Assembly (NCBI RefSeq): GCF_038024095.1
Contig: NZ_CP150668.1
Span: forward strand, 1,550,001 to 1,614,000
Direction of reading: 5' to 3'
From: Polaribacter tangerinus
GTDB lineage: Bacteria; Bacteroidota; Bacteroidia; Flavobacteriales; Flavobacteriaceae
DNA length: 64,000 nt
Under the pieces are notes generated by a model. It was given only the letters and a program-made list of their open reading frames with translations, was not told the DNA's origin and searched no databases. The position numbers were made by a program, and so were the translations under genes. Shown here piece by piece: positions 16,374 through 24,376 of the stretch (position 1 is its first letter; the number at the start of each line of letters is the position of its first letter).

Positions 16374-18305
16374 TTATTCAATTATTATTTTCTTGTTCCA
16401 AGATCCATTTTCGGTGGTAATTTTTACCAAGTAAATACCCTTAGCAACTTTTGGTAGTGAAATTTCTTTAGTACCATTTGCAATGAAGTTTGTATTTACA
16501 AGTTGTTTACCAAGAATATTAAATAATTTGAAATTTGTGTTGGTTTTTTCTAAGCCAGCCACTCTTAAAGTAGTATTATCTGCTTTATAAATAGAAATAG
16601 TATTTAATAGGCTATTGTTTTTTGTACTTAAAGATTTTTGTGAGGTATGTAAAAAGAATCTTCCAGTACCATTTAATTTTTCTTTAGAACTAGTTTTATA
16701 GCTAGAGTTATTTACGTTTATTTCTGTAAACGTATTTAACAATCTATCTTCTATAAAAAGCTTAGTGCCACTTGGTAAATTTGCCGAATTTGCCGAAATA
16801 GTAATTTCTTTATTCGCGTCAGAAACGATTCCAATAGGTATTTCGTATGCGTTTATTTCATCTAAAGGTAAAGATTGAATAGATAATTTTTTATGTTTGT
16901 TTTCTTCAGCTAAATCTGTGTAAATTGCCAGTGAGTATTCTTTACCACCAAAAAGAGATGCATCATATCCATTGTCAAAACTTTTTGTTGTTCCGGCTAT
17001 AAAATATAATTTAGTTTGGTGTACCATATTTTCTTGAGATACATTTATAGTAACCAATGCTTTATTATTTTCAGTTTTAAGAAAACTATCGGATTGATGA
17101 CTTTGATTAGAAGTATTAAATTCAATCTTATTAGAGGCTGCTGTACCAGAACTAACAAAAAAGCCCTGGCCAGGAGCAATTTCAAAACTAGCATCTGTAC
17201 CCATCATTTTTTGTACATATCCTCCCATATTTGAGCCATTTTTATTTTCATCCCAAATCCAAATTGTATTTTCAGAAAGCCTATTAGTAGCGCTATTGTC
17301 TGAGAAAAAATCTCCTAAATTAATATATGCAGTAAAAGGATTTCCAATAAAATTAAAGCTATTAGCTCCATTTACTGAAATTGGAGTTTCTACTTTTCCA
17401 GATGTATAAGTCCCGGTAAAACTTAATTCACTTCCACTAGCATTGATATCTAATTTTACAATTAGCCCAGTACCACTATCTATAGCATCTGTACTAGTTG
17501 TTGTAAAATAGGTCCAGTCTGTACCGTCATTTTTATAGATACCTACACCAATTCTTCCACTCACAGAACCGCTAGCAAAAGAGTTATTTGCTTGTAAAGT
17601 TGTTAGGTTTTCGCCAGAAACAGGTGGTGATACAGCGTACCAGGCAGATGTTAAATTATTATCTTTAGTTAATGTTCTTTTGTAGGTAATATTACCTGTA
17701 ACTGTGCCTGTTGCAATTAAAGAACCACCATTTTCTATCATTAATGTTTTGCCTGTTAGAGTAATGTTTTCTGCTTTAGCACCTGTATTAGTGTTTATAA
17801 TTGGATCTAATCCGTTTGATATAGTTGTAACCTCACCTTCTACAGGAACAAAACCTAAGCTCCAATTGGTGTTGGTTGCCCAATCATTGGTAATACCCAA
17901 CCATTCGTTTGGTTCTGTTGGATTTGTAACGCCATAATTTATTTCTGTATTTAACTGGAAGTTTTTAAAATATTCTCTATTTATTTTAGAACTAGTACCA
18001 GTAAGTTGCCAGTTAGGAAACGATCCACTTCCTTTTGAGGCAGCAATCCAATCATTAGTGCTATGTCCTGTTTTTGTTCCTTGTCTGAAGAAAAAACTAA
18101 GATCTGAAGTACTGTCATGGTTTACAATTGTTGCACTTGTAGTGGTTTTAAATTCTGCAGAATTGTCAACAACATTATTTGCGTTATCTGTAGTACTATA
18201 AAGTTGTGCAAAGATTGTTTGCCCGTAGCCAAACTCCCCTTGGTCGGAGCTGTTGGTATGTATTATACTGATATAGGTTGACTTTTTTTTTACACGTTCA
18301 AACAA
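16374..18305 (-). pseudogene. 3' part of an IS-interrupted T9SS-secreted protein
   Basis: The reading frame gives 643 residues, but the first dozen come from the IS end; genuine gene sequence stops at 18268. Content includes a region GEFGYGQTIFAQLYS that normally follows a lamin-tail-like domain, a long Ser/Thr/Asn-rich beta-sandwich region, and a C-terminal type A sorting domain (LKLFNILGKQLVN ... GIYLVKITTENGSWNKKIIIE). The sorting domain directs export by the type IX secretion system and attachment to the cell surface. The matching 5' part with the signal peptide is at 19654-20313, across the IS. Without it the protein cannot be exported, so this copy is inactive. Confidence 0.85.
18269..18283 (+). 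repeat. left terminal inverted repeat of the IS3 element
   Basis: TGATATAGGTTGACT, starting with the TG dinucleotide typical of IS3-family ends; 14 of 15 bases match the right end. Confidence 0.88.
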
Positions 18306-18356
18306 TTTTTTTCAGCCTTTAAAGAGGTAAAAAAATAATTTGAACTAATTAAGTTA

Positions 18357-19253
18357 TTAGATCTTTATTTCAGGTAAATTTACATTATTTTTTCGATATG
18401 ATTTGTATTTGATATTAGGGTTGAGATGCACTTCTGCCGGATTTCTTAACGCTAGACTATAATGCAACCTTAAATTGTTGTAGATGTGTACAGCTTGTTT
18501 AGTCATTTTTTGGGCTAAATGGGTGTTTTTAATGGTTTGTTTTAACCCATATTCATATTTAAGAGTTCTATTGATACGTTCGGCAACTGCATTTTCATAC
18601 GGATCGTATTGCTCAGTCATACTCATTGTGATTCCGTTACTTTCAGCAAAATCAGTGTATTTAGGATTACAGTACTGAAAACCTCTATCGGAATGATGTA
18701 CAAGCTTTTTATTGGGATATTTTCTATTTTTAATAGCCATAGCAAGCGCGTCCTTACAAAGCGATGTTTTCATATGATTGTCGATTTTATAGCCCATAAT
18801 TTGCTTAGAATAAGCATCTGTAACTAAGGCTAAATAGTTGTGCCCGTTTTCGGTTTTAATGTATGTGATATCGCTTACCCAAAGTTGTTCAGGACGATTA
18901 GGAACGTGGTCTTTCACTAGGTTTTTATATTTCTTATACATATGGTTAGAGTTTGTTGTGGTGATGTAATTTTTGCGTTTAGGAATCAGTAAGTTATTGC
19001 TTCTTAGAAATCGATAGAACTTGTCTCTTCCCATTTTAATATCCGCATTAATGAAGTCTTTTTTGAGGGCATGGTATAGTTTTACACCACCAGTTTTAGA
19101 TCCTACAGATTTGCGATAATCCTTAACCATTTTGATTAGCTTTTGTTGGTCTATTTGTTGTTTTTGTTGTGTTTTGAGTCTTTTGTAGAAAGCTTGTTTA
19201 CTAATCCCAAAACACTCATAGAACCACTTTCTTTTAAACGGTTTTTCTTTTTT
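18357..19253 (-). CDS. IS3-family transposase OrfB (DDE integrase), read by -1 frameshift
   Basis: The frame is open from the slippery site near 19253 down to 18357. The segment from the internal ATG at 19130 alone gives 257 residues; upstream codons add the typical WFYECFGISKQAFYKR start of IS150-like OrfB. Catalytic residues of the rve core are present: Asp in VSDITYIKT, Asp in HHSDRGFQY and Glu in NAVAERINRTLKYE. An HTH_21-like segment precedes the core. No stop or indel is visible, so the OrfAB transposase is probably functional. Confidence 0.9.
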   Translation of the reverse strand, partial: KKEKPFKRKWFYECFGISKQAFYKRLKTQQKQQIDQQKLIKMVKDYRKSVGSKTGGVKLYHALKKDFINADIKMGRDKFYRFLRSNNLLIPKRKNYITTTNSNHMYKKYKNLVKDHVPNRPEQLWVSDITYIKTENGHNYLALVTDAYSKQIMGYKIDNHMKTSLCKDALAMAIKNRKYPNKKLVHHSDRGFQYCNPKYTDFAESNGITMSMTEQYDPYENAVAERINRTLKYEYGLKQTIKNTHLAQKMTKQAVHIYNNLRLHYSLALRNPAEVHLNPNIKYKSYRKNNVNLPEIKI

Positions 19254-19609
19254 TGTTCTATCTCTTTTGCTAATGTTTTGGGCAATGACTTTTTTGACAT
19301 ATCGACTCCTGTAATGAGTTCCATATCTGCAATAATATCTTGCTGAAAGTCCTTTACAAACTCTAGTTCTTCAATTTTTTCCTTAAGTTTTTTAATTTGA
19401 TCGTTTTTGCTCATACCTATGTTTTGTTGCACTAAGGTACTATATTTTCTCAACCAATAAGTAATTGTTGTTCTAGGAATATCATATTTTTTAGAAGCAG
19501 CACTTCTAGATAATTGTCCGTTTAAGATTTGGTCAACGACTAAAAGTTTGGTTTCTAGAGTTGCTTTTTGGTAGCTTTTTTTTAGCCAGTGTTCATTTTT
19601 TGTTTTCAT
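19151..19609 (-). CDS. IS3-family transposase OrfA (helix-turn-helix)
   Basis: A 152-residue protein with an N-terminal HTH (LSRSAASKKYDIPRTTITYWLRKYS) and a C-terminal leucine-zipper-like coiled coil (IKKLKEKIEELEFVKDFQQDI). Its 3' end overlaps orfB and contains an A AAA AAG slippery heptamer, so it yields OrfA alone or the OrfAB fusion transposase. Confidence 0.9.
   Translation of the reverse strand: MKTKNEHWLKKSYQKATLETKLLVVDQILNGQLSRSAASKKYDIPRTTITYWLRKYSTLVQQNIGMSKNDQIKKLKEKIEELEFVKDFQQDIIADMELITGVDMSKKSLPKTLAKEIEQKKKNRLKESGSMSVLGLVNKLSTKDSKHNKNNK
19247..19253 (-). promoter_or_regulatory. -1 programmed frameshift site (A AAA AAG)
   Basis: In the orfA frame the codons read CAA AAA AAG, forming the X XXY YYZ heptamer A AAA AAG. 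Slipping by -1 joins directly into the open orfB frame (GAA AAA CCG and so on), which is the arrangement known for IS3-family elements. Confidence 0.8.
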
Positions 19610-19638
19610 AAGTGACTGTAATTAATGGTTTAATTTTT

Positions 19639-19653
19639 AGTCAACCTATTTCA
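19639..19653 (-). repeat. right terminal inverted repeat of the IS3 element
   Basis: AGTCAACCTATTTCA on the plus strand, the complement of the left end with one mismatch, ending in CA. Confidence 0.88.
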
Positions 19654-20313
19654 GGAAAGTACCGTATCAAAATCGTCATCATCTAAATAAGACACAGAGT
19701 CATACAAAACCCAATTTTGTGTAATATGATCTCCTGTAGCGTCTATAATACCGTCTTGCGGACTGGTATCTATATTTCTTGCATCAGGATTTGCGTCGGA
19801 AGTAATTAACATATATGTTGCACTTGGGTCTAAAAAGTTACCATCGTAACCAATATCTGGTGTTTTTGTACTAGTGTTAGACGAGCTGGATCCGGTGACA
19901 TCATTACCAGTTAGTTCTATGGTAATAACAGTAGCATCTGTTGAGATAAAAGTACTGTAAGGATTGTTGGTTTTTACATTGGTATTTTCATCGGTGTAAT
20001 TACAAACCACAGCAACTATACCATTTGTTCCAAAAGTTCTGTTACCATCGCCTAATTGTAGAGCTTCGTCTACTTTACCCATATTCGTTTTTCCTGACTC
20101 CCCATCTCCTTCAATAGAAATAAGGTATAAATTTGAAGGGATTATAGCACCTTTCGGACCTCTAATTTCTATATATTCATTGGTTAAATCATCACCACTT
20201 GGGTTTACTATAAGTTTGTTGATGTAGTACCCTTTCCCTGTGGGAATATTGTCGAATGTTTGTGCTAGGGTTGTGCATGAAATTAATAATAATACAAGTA
20301 AAAGTTTCTTCAT
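19651..20313 (-). pseudogene. 5' part of the IS-interrupted secreted LTD-like protein
   Basis: A signal peptide (KKLLLVLLLISCTTLAQ) is followed by a lamin-tail-like domain (YYINKLIVNPSGDD ... EYIEIRGPKGA) of about 200 residues. The frame ends at a TGA created by the first bases of the IS, so real gene sequence begins at 19654. The last genuine residues (YLDDDDFDTVL) would run into the SDQGEFGYGQ segment at the other side of the IS. Joining 19654 and 18268 does not restore frame (two surplus bases), so the insertion also altered the target. Function of the intact protein is probably surface-exposed but otherwise unknown. Confidence 0.85.
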
Positions 20314-21109
20314 AATAAAGTGTTTTTGGGGATAGATTTTTTTTTTATTTAAACTCTAAACATAAAATTTGTTGGATGTTTAAAGTTACTCGTTTTAGAG
20401 AATAAAAATGTACAGAATAGGGGTAATAAAAGTTCGTTATTTAGGGGTTAGGCCTTTTTTATCATCGAATTTTCTTTAAAGTTTGGTTAAGTACTTTTAT
20501 TTTATTGAAACTTCATTTGATATATCTTTAGATATATTTTTAATGTATTTATCACATTTTCTTCGAAATTCTAATGTTTTTTAATAGTTTGTTTACCTAA
20601 TTTTTTTTAATTTAAGATAAAACATTATAGGTGTACAAAAATTAAGAAGTAAACTGATTGAACAATTTAATTCATTCATAAAAAATCTTGTTGCTTTTAA
20701 TAGTTTTTTTGATTTTAAGTATGTTGTAGATTCTACTTTTTTTAATTTCTAAAGAACATAGATTTGAAATAAAGGGAAAGCCTTTATTTTGAGACCTTAC
20801 ATAAGAATGATTTCCACATATTATTATCTACAAAAGATATTAAAGCTTAGTTATCGTATAATCTGTATCTAATATTTCTTAAGATCCTATTTGAAAAAAA
20901 GAATATTTTCAAATTACTTTAACGCATTAAGAAAGATGAGAAGCAAAAAATATTATATCGTTAAGTGTTGCATTTCTAAAAAGAGAATTATTGGGTTCGA
21001 TTTTCCCTAAAAAAATTTTGAATTTGAAAAATAAAAAGTTCGAACCGCAGGTATCAATCCGATATTACTTGAAATTTCCAGTATAAATAAGGGTTTTAGA
21101 GGAAATAAA
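20314..21109. other. large intergenic stretch with no supported gene
   Basis: About 800 bases of very AT-rich sequence between the secreted-protein remnant and tRNA-Leu. All frames are broken by many stops, and I find no RNA gene. The only structure is short AT palindromes such as GATATATC near 20520. It may hold the promoter of the minus-strand LTD gene near 20350 and decayed sequence. Confidence 0.6.
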
Positions 21110-21147
21110 AAACGGGATACATCAAAAAATGATGATGTATCCCGTTT
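21110..21147 (-). terminator. terminator downstream of tRNA-Leu
   Basis: A perfect 14-bp stem AAACGGGATACATC/GATGTATCCCGTTT with a 10-base loop, immediately 3' of the minus-strand tRNA. On the minus strand it is followed by TTTTATTT. Confidence 0.85.
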
Positions 21148-21149
21148 AG

Positions 21150-21231
21150 TACTCAAGGTGGGAATCGAACCCACACTCCCGAAAGAACTGGATTTTGAAT
21201 CCAGCGCGTCTACCAATTCCGCCACTTGAGC
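21150..21231 (-). tRNA. tRNA-Leu (CAA anticodon)
   Basis: A class II tRNA of 82 nt. Acceptor stem GCTCAAG pairs with CTTGAGT (one G-U). The anticodon stem CTGGA/TCCAG has loop TTCAAAA, giving anticodon CAA. A short variable arm (TTCTTTCGGGAGT) and T arm GGGTTCGATTCCC follow. The 3' CCA is not encoded. It is followed by a strong hairpin terminator. Confidence 0.97.
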
Positions 21232-21251
21232 AAGTCTTTTTAAGAACCCTG

Positions 21252-21259
21252 CAAATGTA
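21252..21259 (-). promoter_or_regulatory. -7 promoter box of tRNA-Leu
   Basis: On the minus strand TACATTTG matches the Bacteroidota TAnnTTTG -7 consensus and lies 20 bases before the tRNA 5' end. A clear -33 TTTG is not present at the expected distance. Confidence 0.55.
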
Positions 21260-21315
21260 TTAAAATATTTTATTTTAAACTCATAAAATAAATTCCAAAC
21301 TAAATAAATAATTTC

Positions 21316-21323
21316 TACTTTTG
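21316..21323 (+). promoter_or_regulatory. -7 promoter box of prs
   Basis: TACTTTTG matches TAnnTTTG and ends 36 bases before the prs start codon. No convincing -33 box. Confidence 0.5.
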
Positions 21324-21359
21324 TTAGCTCACAACAACAACACAAAAATAATTTACTAA

Positions 21360-22301
21360 ATGCCTACAAATCAATTAGCCCCAAAACTTTTTGCCTGCAG
21401 ACAAAGCACTGTTTTAGCAGAAAAAATTGCCAAAGAATACAATACAACTTTAGGAAAAGTTAAGACAACTTATTTTAGCGACGGCGAGTTTCAACCTGCT
21501 TTTGAAGAGTCAGTTCGTGGAAGACGTGTTTTTATAATTGGTTCTACGTTTCCGAATGCAGACAATTTAATGGAAATGCTGTTAATGTTAGACGCTGCAA
21601 AAAGAGCTTCTGCAAGACACATAACCGCTGTTATGCCATACTTTGGTTGGGCAAGACAAGATAGAAAAGACCAACCAAGAGTAGCTATTGGAGCCAAACT
21701 TGTAGCCAACTTACTACAATCTGCTGGCGCAACAAGAATAATGACAATGGATTTGCATGCAGATCAAATACAAGGCTTTTTCGAAAAACCAGTAGATCAC
21801 TTATTTGCCTCCACAATTTTTATGCCTTACATAAAAAGCCTAAACTTAAAAAATTTAACAATAGCTTCTCCAGATATGGGTGGCTCCAAAAGAGCGTATG
21901 CTTATTCTAAACACCTACATTCGGATGTAGTTATATGTTACAAACAACGAAAAAAAGCCAATGTTATTTCTCATATGGAGCTTATTGGAGATGTAAAAGG
22001 CAAGAATGTAATTTTGGTAGATGACATGATAGATACCGGAGGAACTTTAGCTCATGCTGCTAACTTAATGATGGAAAGAGGAGCAGAAAGTGTACGTGCT
22101 ATTTGTACGCACCCAATTCTTTCTGGCGGAGCATATGATAAAATAGAAAACTCGGGGTTAACAGAACTAATAGTTTCAGATACAATTCCTTTAAAAAAGG
22201 AGACATCTAAAATAAAAGTTGTATCTTGCGCGCCATTATTTGCGGATGTTATGCATAAAGTACAAGATAACACCTCAATTAGTGGACAATTTTTAATGTA
22301 A
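21360..22301 (+). CDS. prs: ribose-phosphate pyrophosphokinase
   Basis: A 313-residue class I PRPP synthetase. FSDGEF near residue 41 binds ATP, MDLHADQIQGFF near residue 130 holds the metal-binding histidine, and VDDMIDTGGT near residue 220 is the PRPP/ribose-phosphate loop. It makes PRPP from ribose-5-phosphate and ATP for nucleotide, histidine and NAD synthesis. It is followed 63 bases later by rplY, a common pairing in this family. Confidence 0.97.
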   Translation: MPTNQLAPKLFACRQSTVLAEKIAKEYNTTLGKVKTTYFSDGEFQPAFEESVRGRRVFIIGSTFPNADNLMEMLLMLDAAKRASARHITAVMPYFGWARQDRKDQPRVAIGAKLVANLLQSAGATRIMTMDLHADQIQGFFEKPVDHLFASTIFMPYIKSLNLKNLTIASPDMGGSKRAYAYSKHLHSDVVICYKQRKKANVISHMELIGDVKGKNVILVDDMIDTGGTLAHAANLMMERGAESVRAICTHPILSGGAYDKIENSGLTELIVSDTIPLKKETSKIKVVSCAPLFADVMHKVQDNTSISGQFLM

Positions 22302-22364
22302 CCGTTCATTAAAAACGCTTTTAAAATTAGCGTTTATGAACACAATTAATTTAAACAAAAAGTA

Positions 22365-22970
22365 ATGAAATCAATTACAATTAAAGGATCAAAAAGAGAA
22401 AGCGTGGGCAAAGTAGCTACTAAAGCCTTACGTAATGCTGGAATGGTTCCTTGCGTTATTTACGGAGGAGAACAACCAATACACTTTTCAGCACCAGAAT
22501 TAGCATTTAAGAAGTTGGTATACACTCCAAACGTATATACTGCAACAATTGATGTTGATGGACAGAAAGTACACACAATTTTACAAGACATTCAGTTTCA
22601 CCCAGTATCTGATAAAATTTTACACGTAGATTTTTACCAGTTATTCGAAGACAAAGAAATTACAATGAACATTCCTGTAAAATTAACAGGTACTTCACCA
22701 GGGGTATTAAATGGAGGTTCTTTACGTTTTACAAACCGTAAATTAAGAGTAAAAGCATTACCAGCTAACTTACCAGATTATATTTCTGCAGATATTTCTA
22801 AATTAAAAATAGGAAGCAAATTAGTAGTAACCTCTTTATTTAATGAGTCTTACACAATTATGCACCCAGATAACACTGTAGTTGTTCAAGTTAGAACTTC
22901 TCGTAACGCAACAGTTACAGAAGATGAAGATGATGAAGAAGAAACTACAGAAGCTGCTGCAGCGGAATAG
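22365..22970 (+). CDS. rplY: 50S ribosomal protein L25 / general stress protein Ctc
   Basis: A 201-residue CTC-type L25. The N-terminal 5S rRNA-binding domain ([21 protein letters not shown] ... [11 protein letters not shown]) is followed by a TL5-type C-terminal beta domain ([16 protein letters not shown]) and an acidic tail ([16 protein letters not shown]). It binds 5S rRNA in the large subunit. It lies between prs and pth, matching the usual prs-rplY-pth order, and is followed by a strong terminator. Confidence 0.96.
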   Translation: MKSITIKGSKRESVGKVATKALRNAGMVPCVIYGGEQPIHFSAPELAFKKLVYTPNVYTATIDVDGQKVHTILQDIQFHPVSDKILHVDFYQLFEDKEITMNIPVKLTGTSPGVLNGGSLRFTNRKLRVKALPANLPDYISADISKLKIGSKLVVTSLFNESYTIMHPDNTVVVQVRTSRNATVTEDEDDEEETTEAAAAE

Positions 22971-22993
22971 ATAGTGCATACTTCAAAATAAAT

Positions 22994-23025
22994 AAAAACG
23001 CGTTACACTACTGTAACGCGTTTTT
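22994..23025 (+). terminator. intrinsic terminator after rplY
   Basis: A perfect 14-bp stem AAAAACGCGTTACA/TGTAACGCGTTTTT with loop CTAC and a T-run. Confidence 0.9.
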
Positions 23026-23047
23026 CTATTTAAAAATTATTTCTTCT

Positions 23048-23055
23048 TACTTTTG
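23048..23055 (+). promoter_or_regulatory. -7 promoter box of pth
   Basis: TACTTTTG matches TAnnTTTG and lies about 60 bases before the pth start, after the rplY terminator. The -33 box is unclear. Confidence 0.45.
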
Positions 23056-23116
23056 ATGATGAAATATATAAAGAATTTTATTCAGTTGAACTCTTTTGAG
23101 CTCTAAATAAAAAGAA

Positions 23117-23683
23117 ATGAAAAAATTACTAATTGTTGGTTTAGGAAATATCGGTGCAGAATACACCAATACACGTCATAATATTGGGTTTAAAATTTTA
23201 GATGAATTGGCTAATGAGCATTCTACTACATTTACTACAGATAAATTAGGAGACGTGGCTACTTTTAGAAATAAAGGAAAAATGTTTGTGTTATTAAAGC
23301 CGAGTACTTACATGAATTTAAGTGGTAAGGCAGTAAAATATTGGATGGATAAAGAAAAAATTGCCCTAGAAAATATTTTAATAGTTACCGATGATGTAAA
23401 TATCGATTTTGGAGTTATCAGAATTAAGGCAAAAGGTTCTGCTGGCGGTCATAATGGGTTAAAAGACATTCAAGAAAAGTTACACACGCAACAATATGCC
23501 CGTTTTAGATTTGGTGTTGGCGGAAATTATTCTAGAGGAAAACAAGTAGACTATGTTCTGGGAGAATGGAACAAAGAAGAAAATAGTGCATTTATAGAGC
23601 GTTTGCCTACTGCTGCTAAAGCCATTGTTTCTTTTGGAGTTGCAGGTTTGGCAAATACTATGAACACTTTTAATGGTAAGTAA
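23117..23683 (+). CDS. pth: peptidyl-tRNA hydrolase
   Basis: A 188-residue protein of usual length. The active-site motif NTRHNIGF near residue 17 holds the catalytic His, with supporting Asn in STYMNLSG (about residue 68) and KGSAGGHNGLK (about 110-120). It recycles peptidyl-tRNAs released from stalled ribosomes. Strong terminators on both sides make it a single-gene unit. Confidence 0.97.
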   Translation: MKKLLIVGLGNIGAEYTNTRHNIGFKILDELANEHSTTFTTDKLGDVATFRNKGKMFVLLKPSTYMNLSGKAVKYWMDKEKIALENILIVTDDVNIDFGVIRIKAKGSAGGHNGLKDIQEKLHTQQYARFRFGVGGNYSRGKQVDYVLGEWNKEENSAFIERLPTAAKAIVSFGVAGLANTMNTFNGK

Positions 23684-23704
23684 AAGGTGATAAATAATTA
23701 ATAC

Positions 23705-23742
23705 AAAAAGGCAAAATATACACGTATATTTTGCCTTTTTTT
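23705..23742. terminator. bidirectional terminator between pth and queD
   Basis: A stem of about 16 bp (AAAAAGGCAAAATATA with its complement) around a short loop, with T-runs on both strands. It serves the two convergent genes. Confidence 0.88.
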
Positions 23743-23765
23743 AAACTCTTTTAGATACCATAAAC

Positions 23766-24215
23766 CTAATTTTCACTAGCATACCACTCTGCAAAGCTAG
23801 AGTCTGTTTCTTGAAGTTTTATGCTATGAAGTTTTATGTTTTCTGGAAGCCTGTTTTTTATTTTATTAGCAAAATCAATAACCATCATTTCACTTGTAGG
23901 TTGGTAATCTACTAATAAAACATGATGCTCTCTAGCCATCAATTCTTTGGCTAACTCTATATGAGGTGTATTTTTATTAAACACAGTAGCATGATCAAAA
24001 ACATCTACAATTTCTTCATTAACAATTTTTTTTAAATCGCCAAAATCTATTACCATACCGTATTTTACATGGTTGGTATCTGCAATAGGTTTACCAGAAA
24101 CGGTTACAGAAAGTTTGTAAGAGTGCCCGTGTACATTTTTACATTTTCCGTCGTACCCATATAAAGCATGGCCTGTTTCGAAGTTGAATTTTTTTGTAAT
24201 TCTAATTGTGCTCAT
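23766..24215 (-). CDS. queD: 6-pyruvoyl tetrahydropterin synthase / 6-carboxytetrahydropterin synthase
   Basis: From the ATG at 24215 the protein is 149 residues (an ATG five codons upstream at 24230 is less likely). FNFETGHAL holds the first zinc His, and CKNVHGHSY holds the catalytic Cys and the HGH zinc pair. The C-terminus ends in LQETDSSFAEW with the substrate-binding Glu. It catalyses the first dedicated step of queuosine synthesis in the QueD sense, though pterin-synthase activity cannot be excluded. It is the last gene of the minus-strand run beginning at the M23 peptidase. Confidence 0.9.
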   Translation of the reverse strand: MSTIRITKKFNFETGHALYGYDGKCKNVHGHSYKLSVTVSGKPIADTNHVKYGMVIDFGDLKKIVNEEIVDVFDHATVFNKNTPHIELAKELMAREHHVLLVDYQPTSEMMVIDFANKIKNRLPENIKLHSIKLQETDSSFAEWYASEN

Positions 24216-24277
24216 ATTTTTTTTATTCATGCGATAAAATAGTGCTTTTTAGTACATTAAAAAACACTGATTAATTT

Positions 24278-24364
24278 TTAACGACGCTTGTTTCTAAATT
24301 TGTTATAATAATATACAATTACCAAAGCTATTGCTAGTAGTATAAATAAATAATCTCCTCCCAT
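24278..24364 (-). CDS. 28-residue single-pass membrane microprotein (candidate)
   Basis: A short ORF starting 12 bases after the GH3-like gene stop. It has a start MGGDYLF, one hydrophobic helix (LFILLAIALVIVYYY) and a strongly basic tail (NKFRNKRR), the classic layout of a bacterial membrane microprotein. The TAA stop lies 62 bases before queD. No homology claim is made. Confidence 0.45.
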   Translation of the reverse strand: MGGDYLFILLAIALVIVYYYNKFRNKRR

Positions 24365-24376
24365 ACTATATTTCTT

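Larger units (their letters stand above)
18269..19653 (-). mobile_element. complete IS3-family insertion sequence (1385 bp)
   Basis: The element is bounded by 15-bp terminal inverted repeats: TGATATAGGTTGACT at the left end and the complement of TGAAATAGGTTGACT at the right end, with one mismatch. It carries orfA and orfB in the -1 frame arrangement, with an intact DDE transposase. It lies inside the T9SS-secreted protein gene. The flanks (ATAC on the left, GGAA on the right) show no 3-4 bp target duplication. Confidence 0.92.

Noticed and set aside
18484..18678. plus-strand ORFs within the IS3 transposase
   Set aside because: They are antisense shadows of orfB without start context or family similarity.
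21020..21060. tRNA-like sequence AGTTCGAACCGCAGG
   Set aside because: It resembles a T-loop, but no acceptor, D or anticodon stems can be built around it.
21007..21345. 112-codon minus-strand ORF across tRNA-Leu
   Set aside because: It covers tRNA-Leu and its terminator and contains the tell-tale translated tRNA sequence (QVAELVDALDSKSS).
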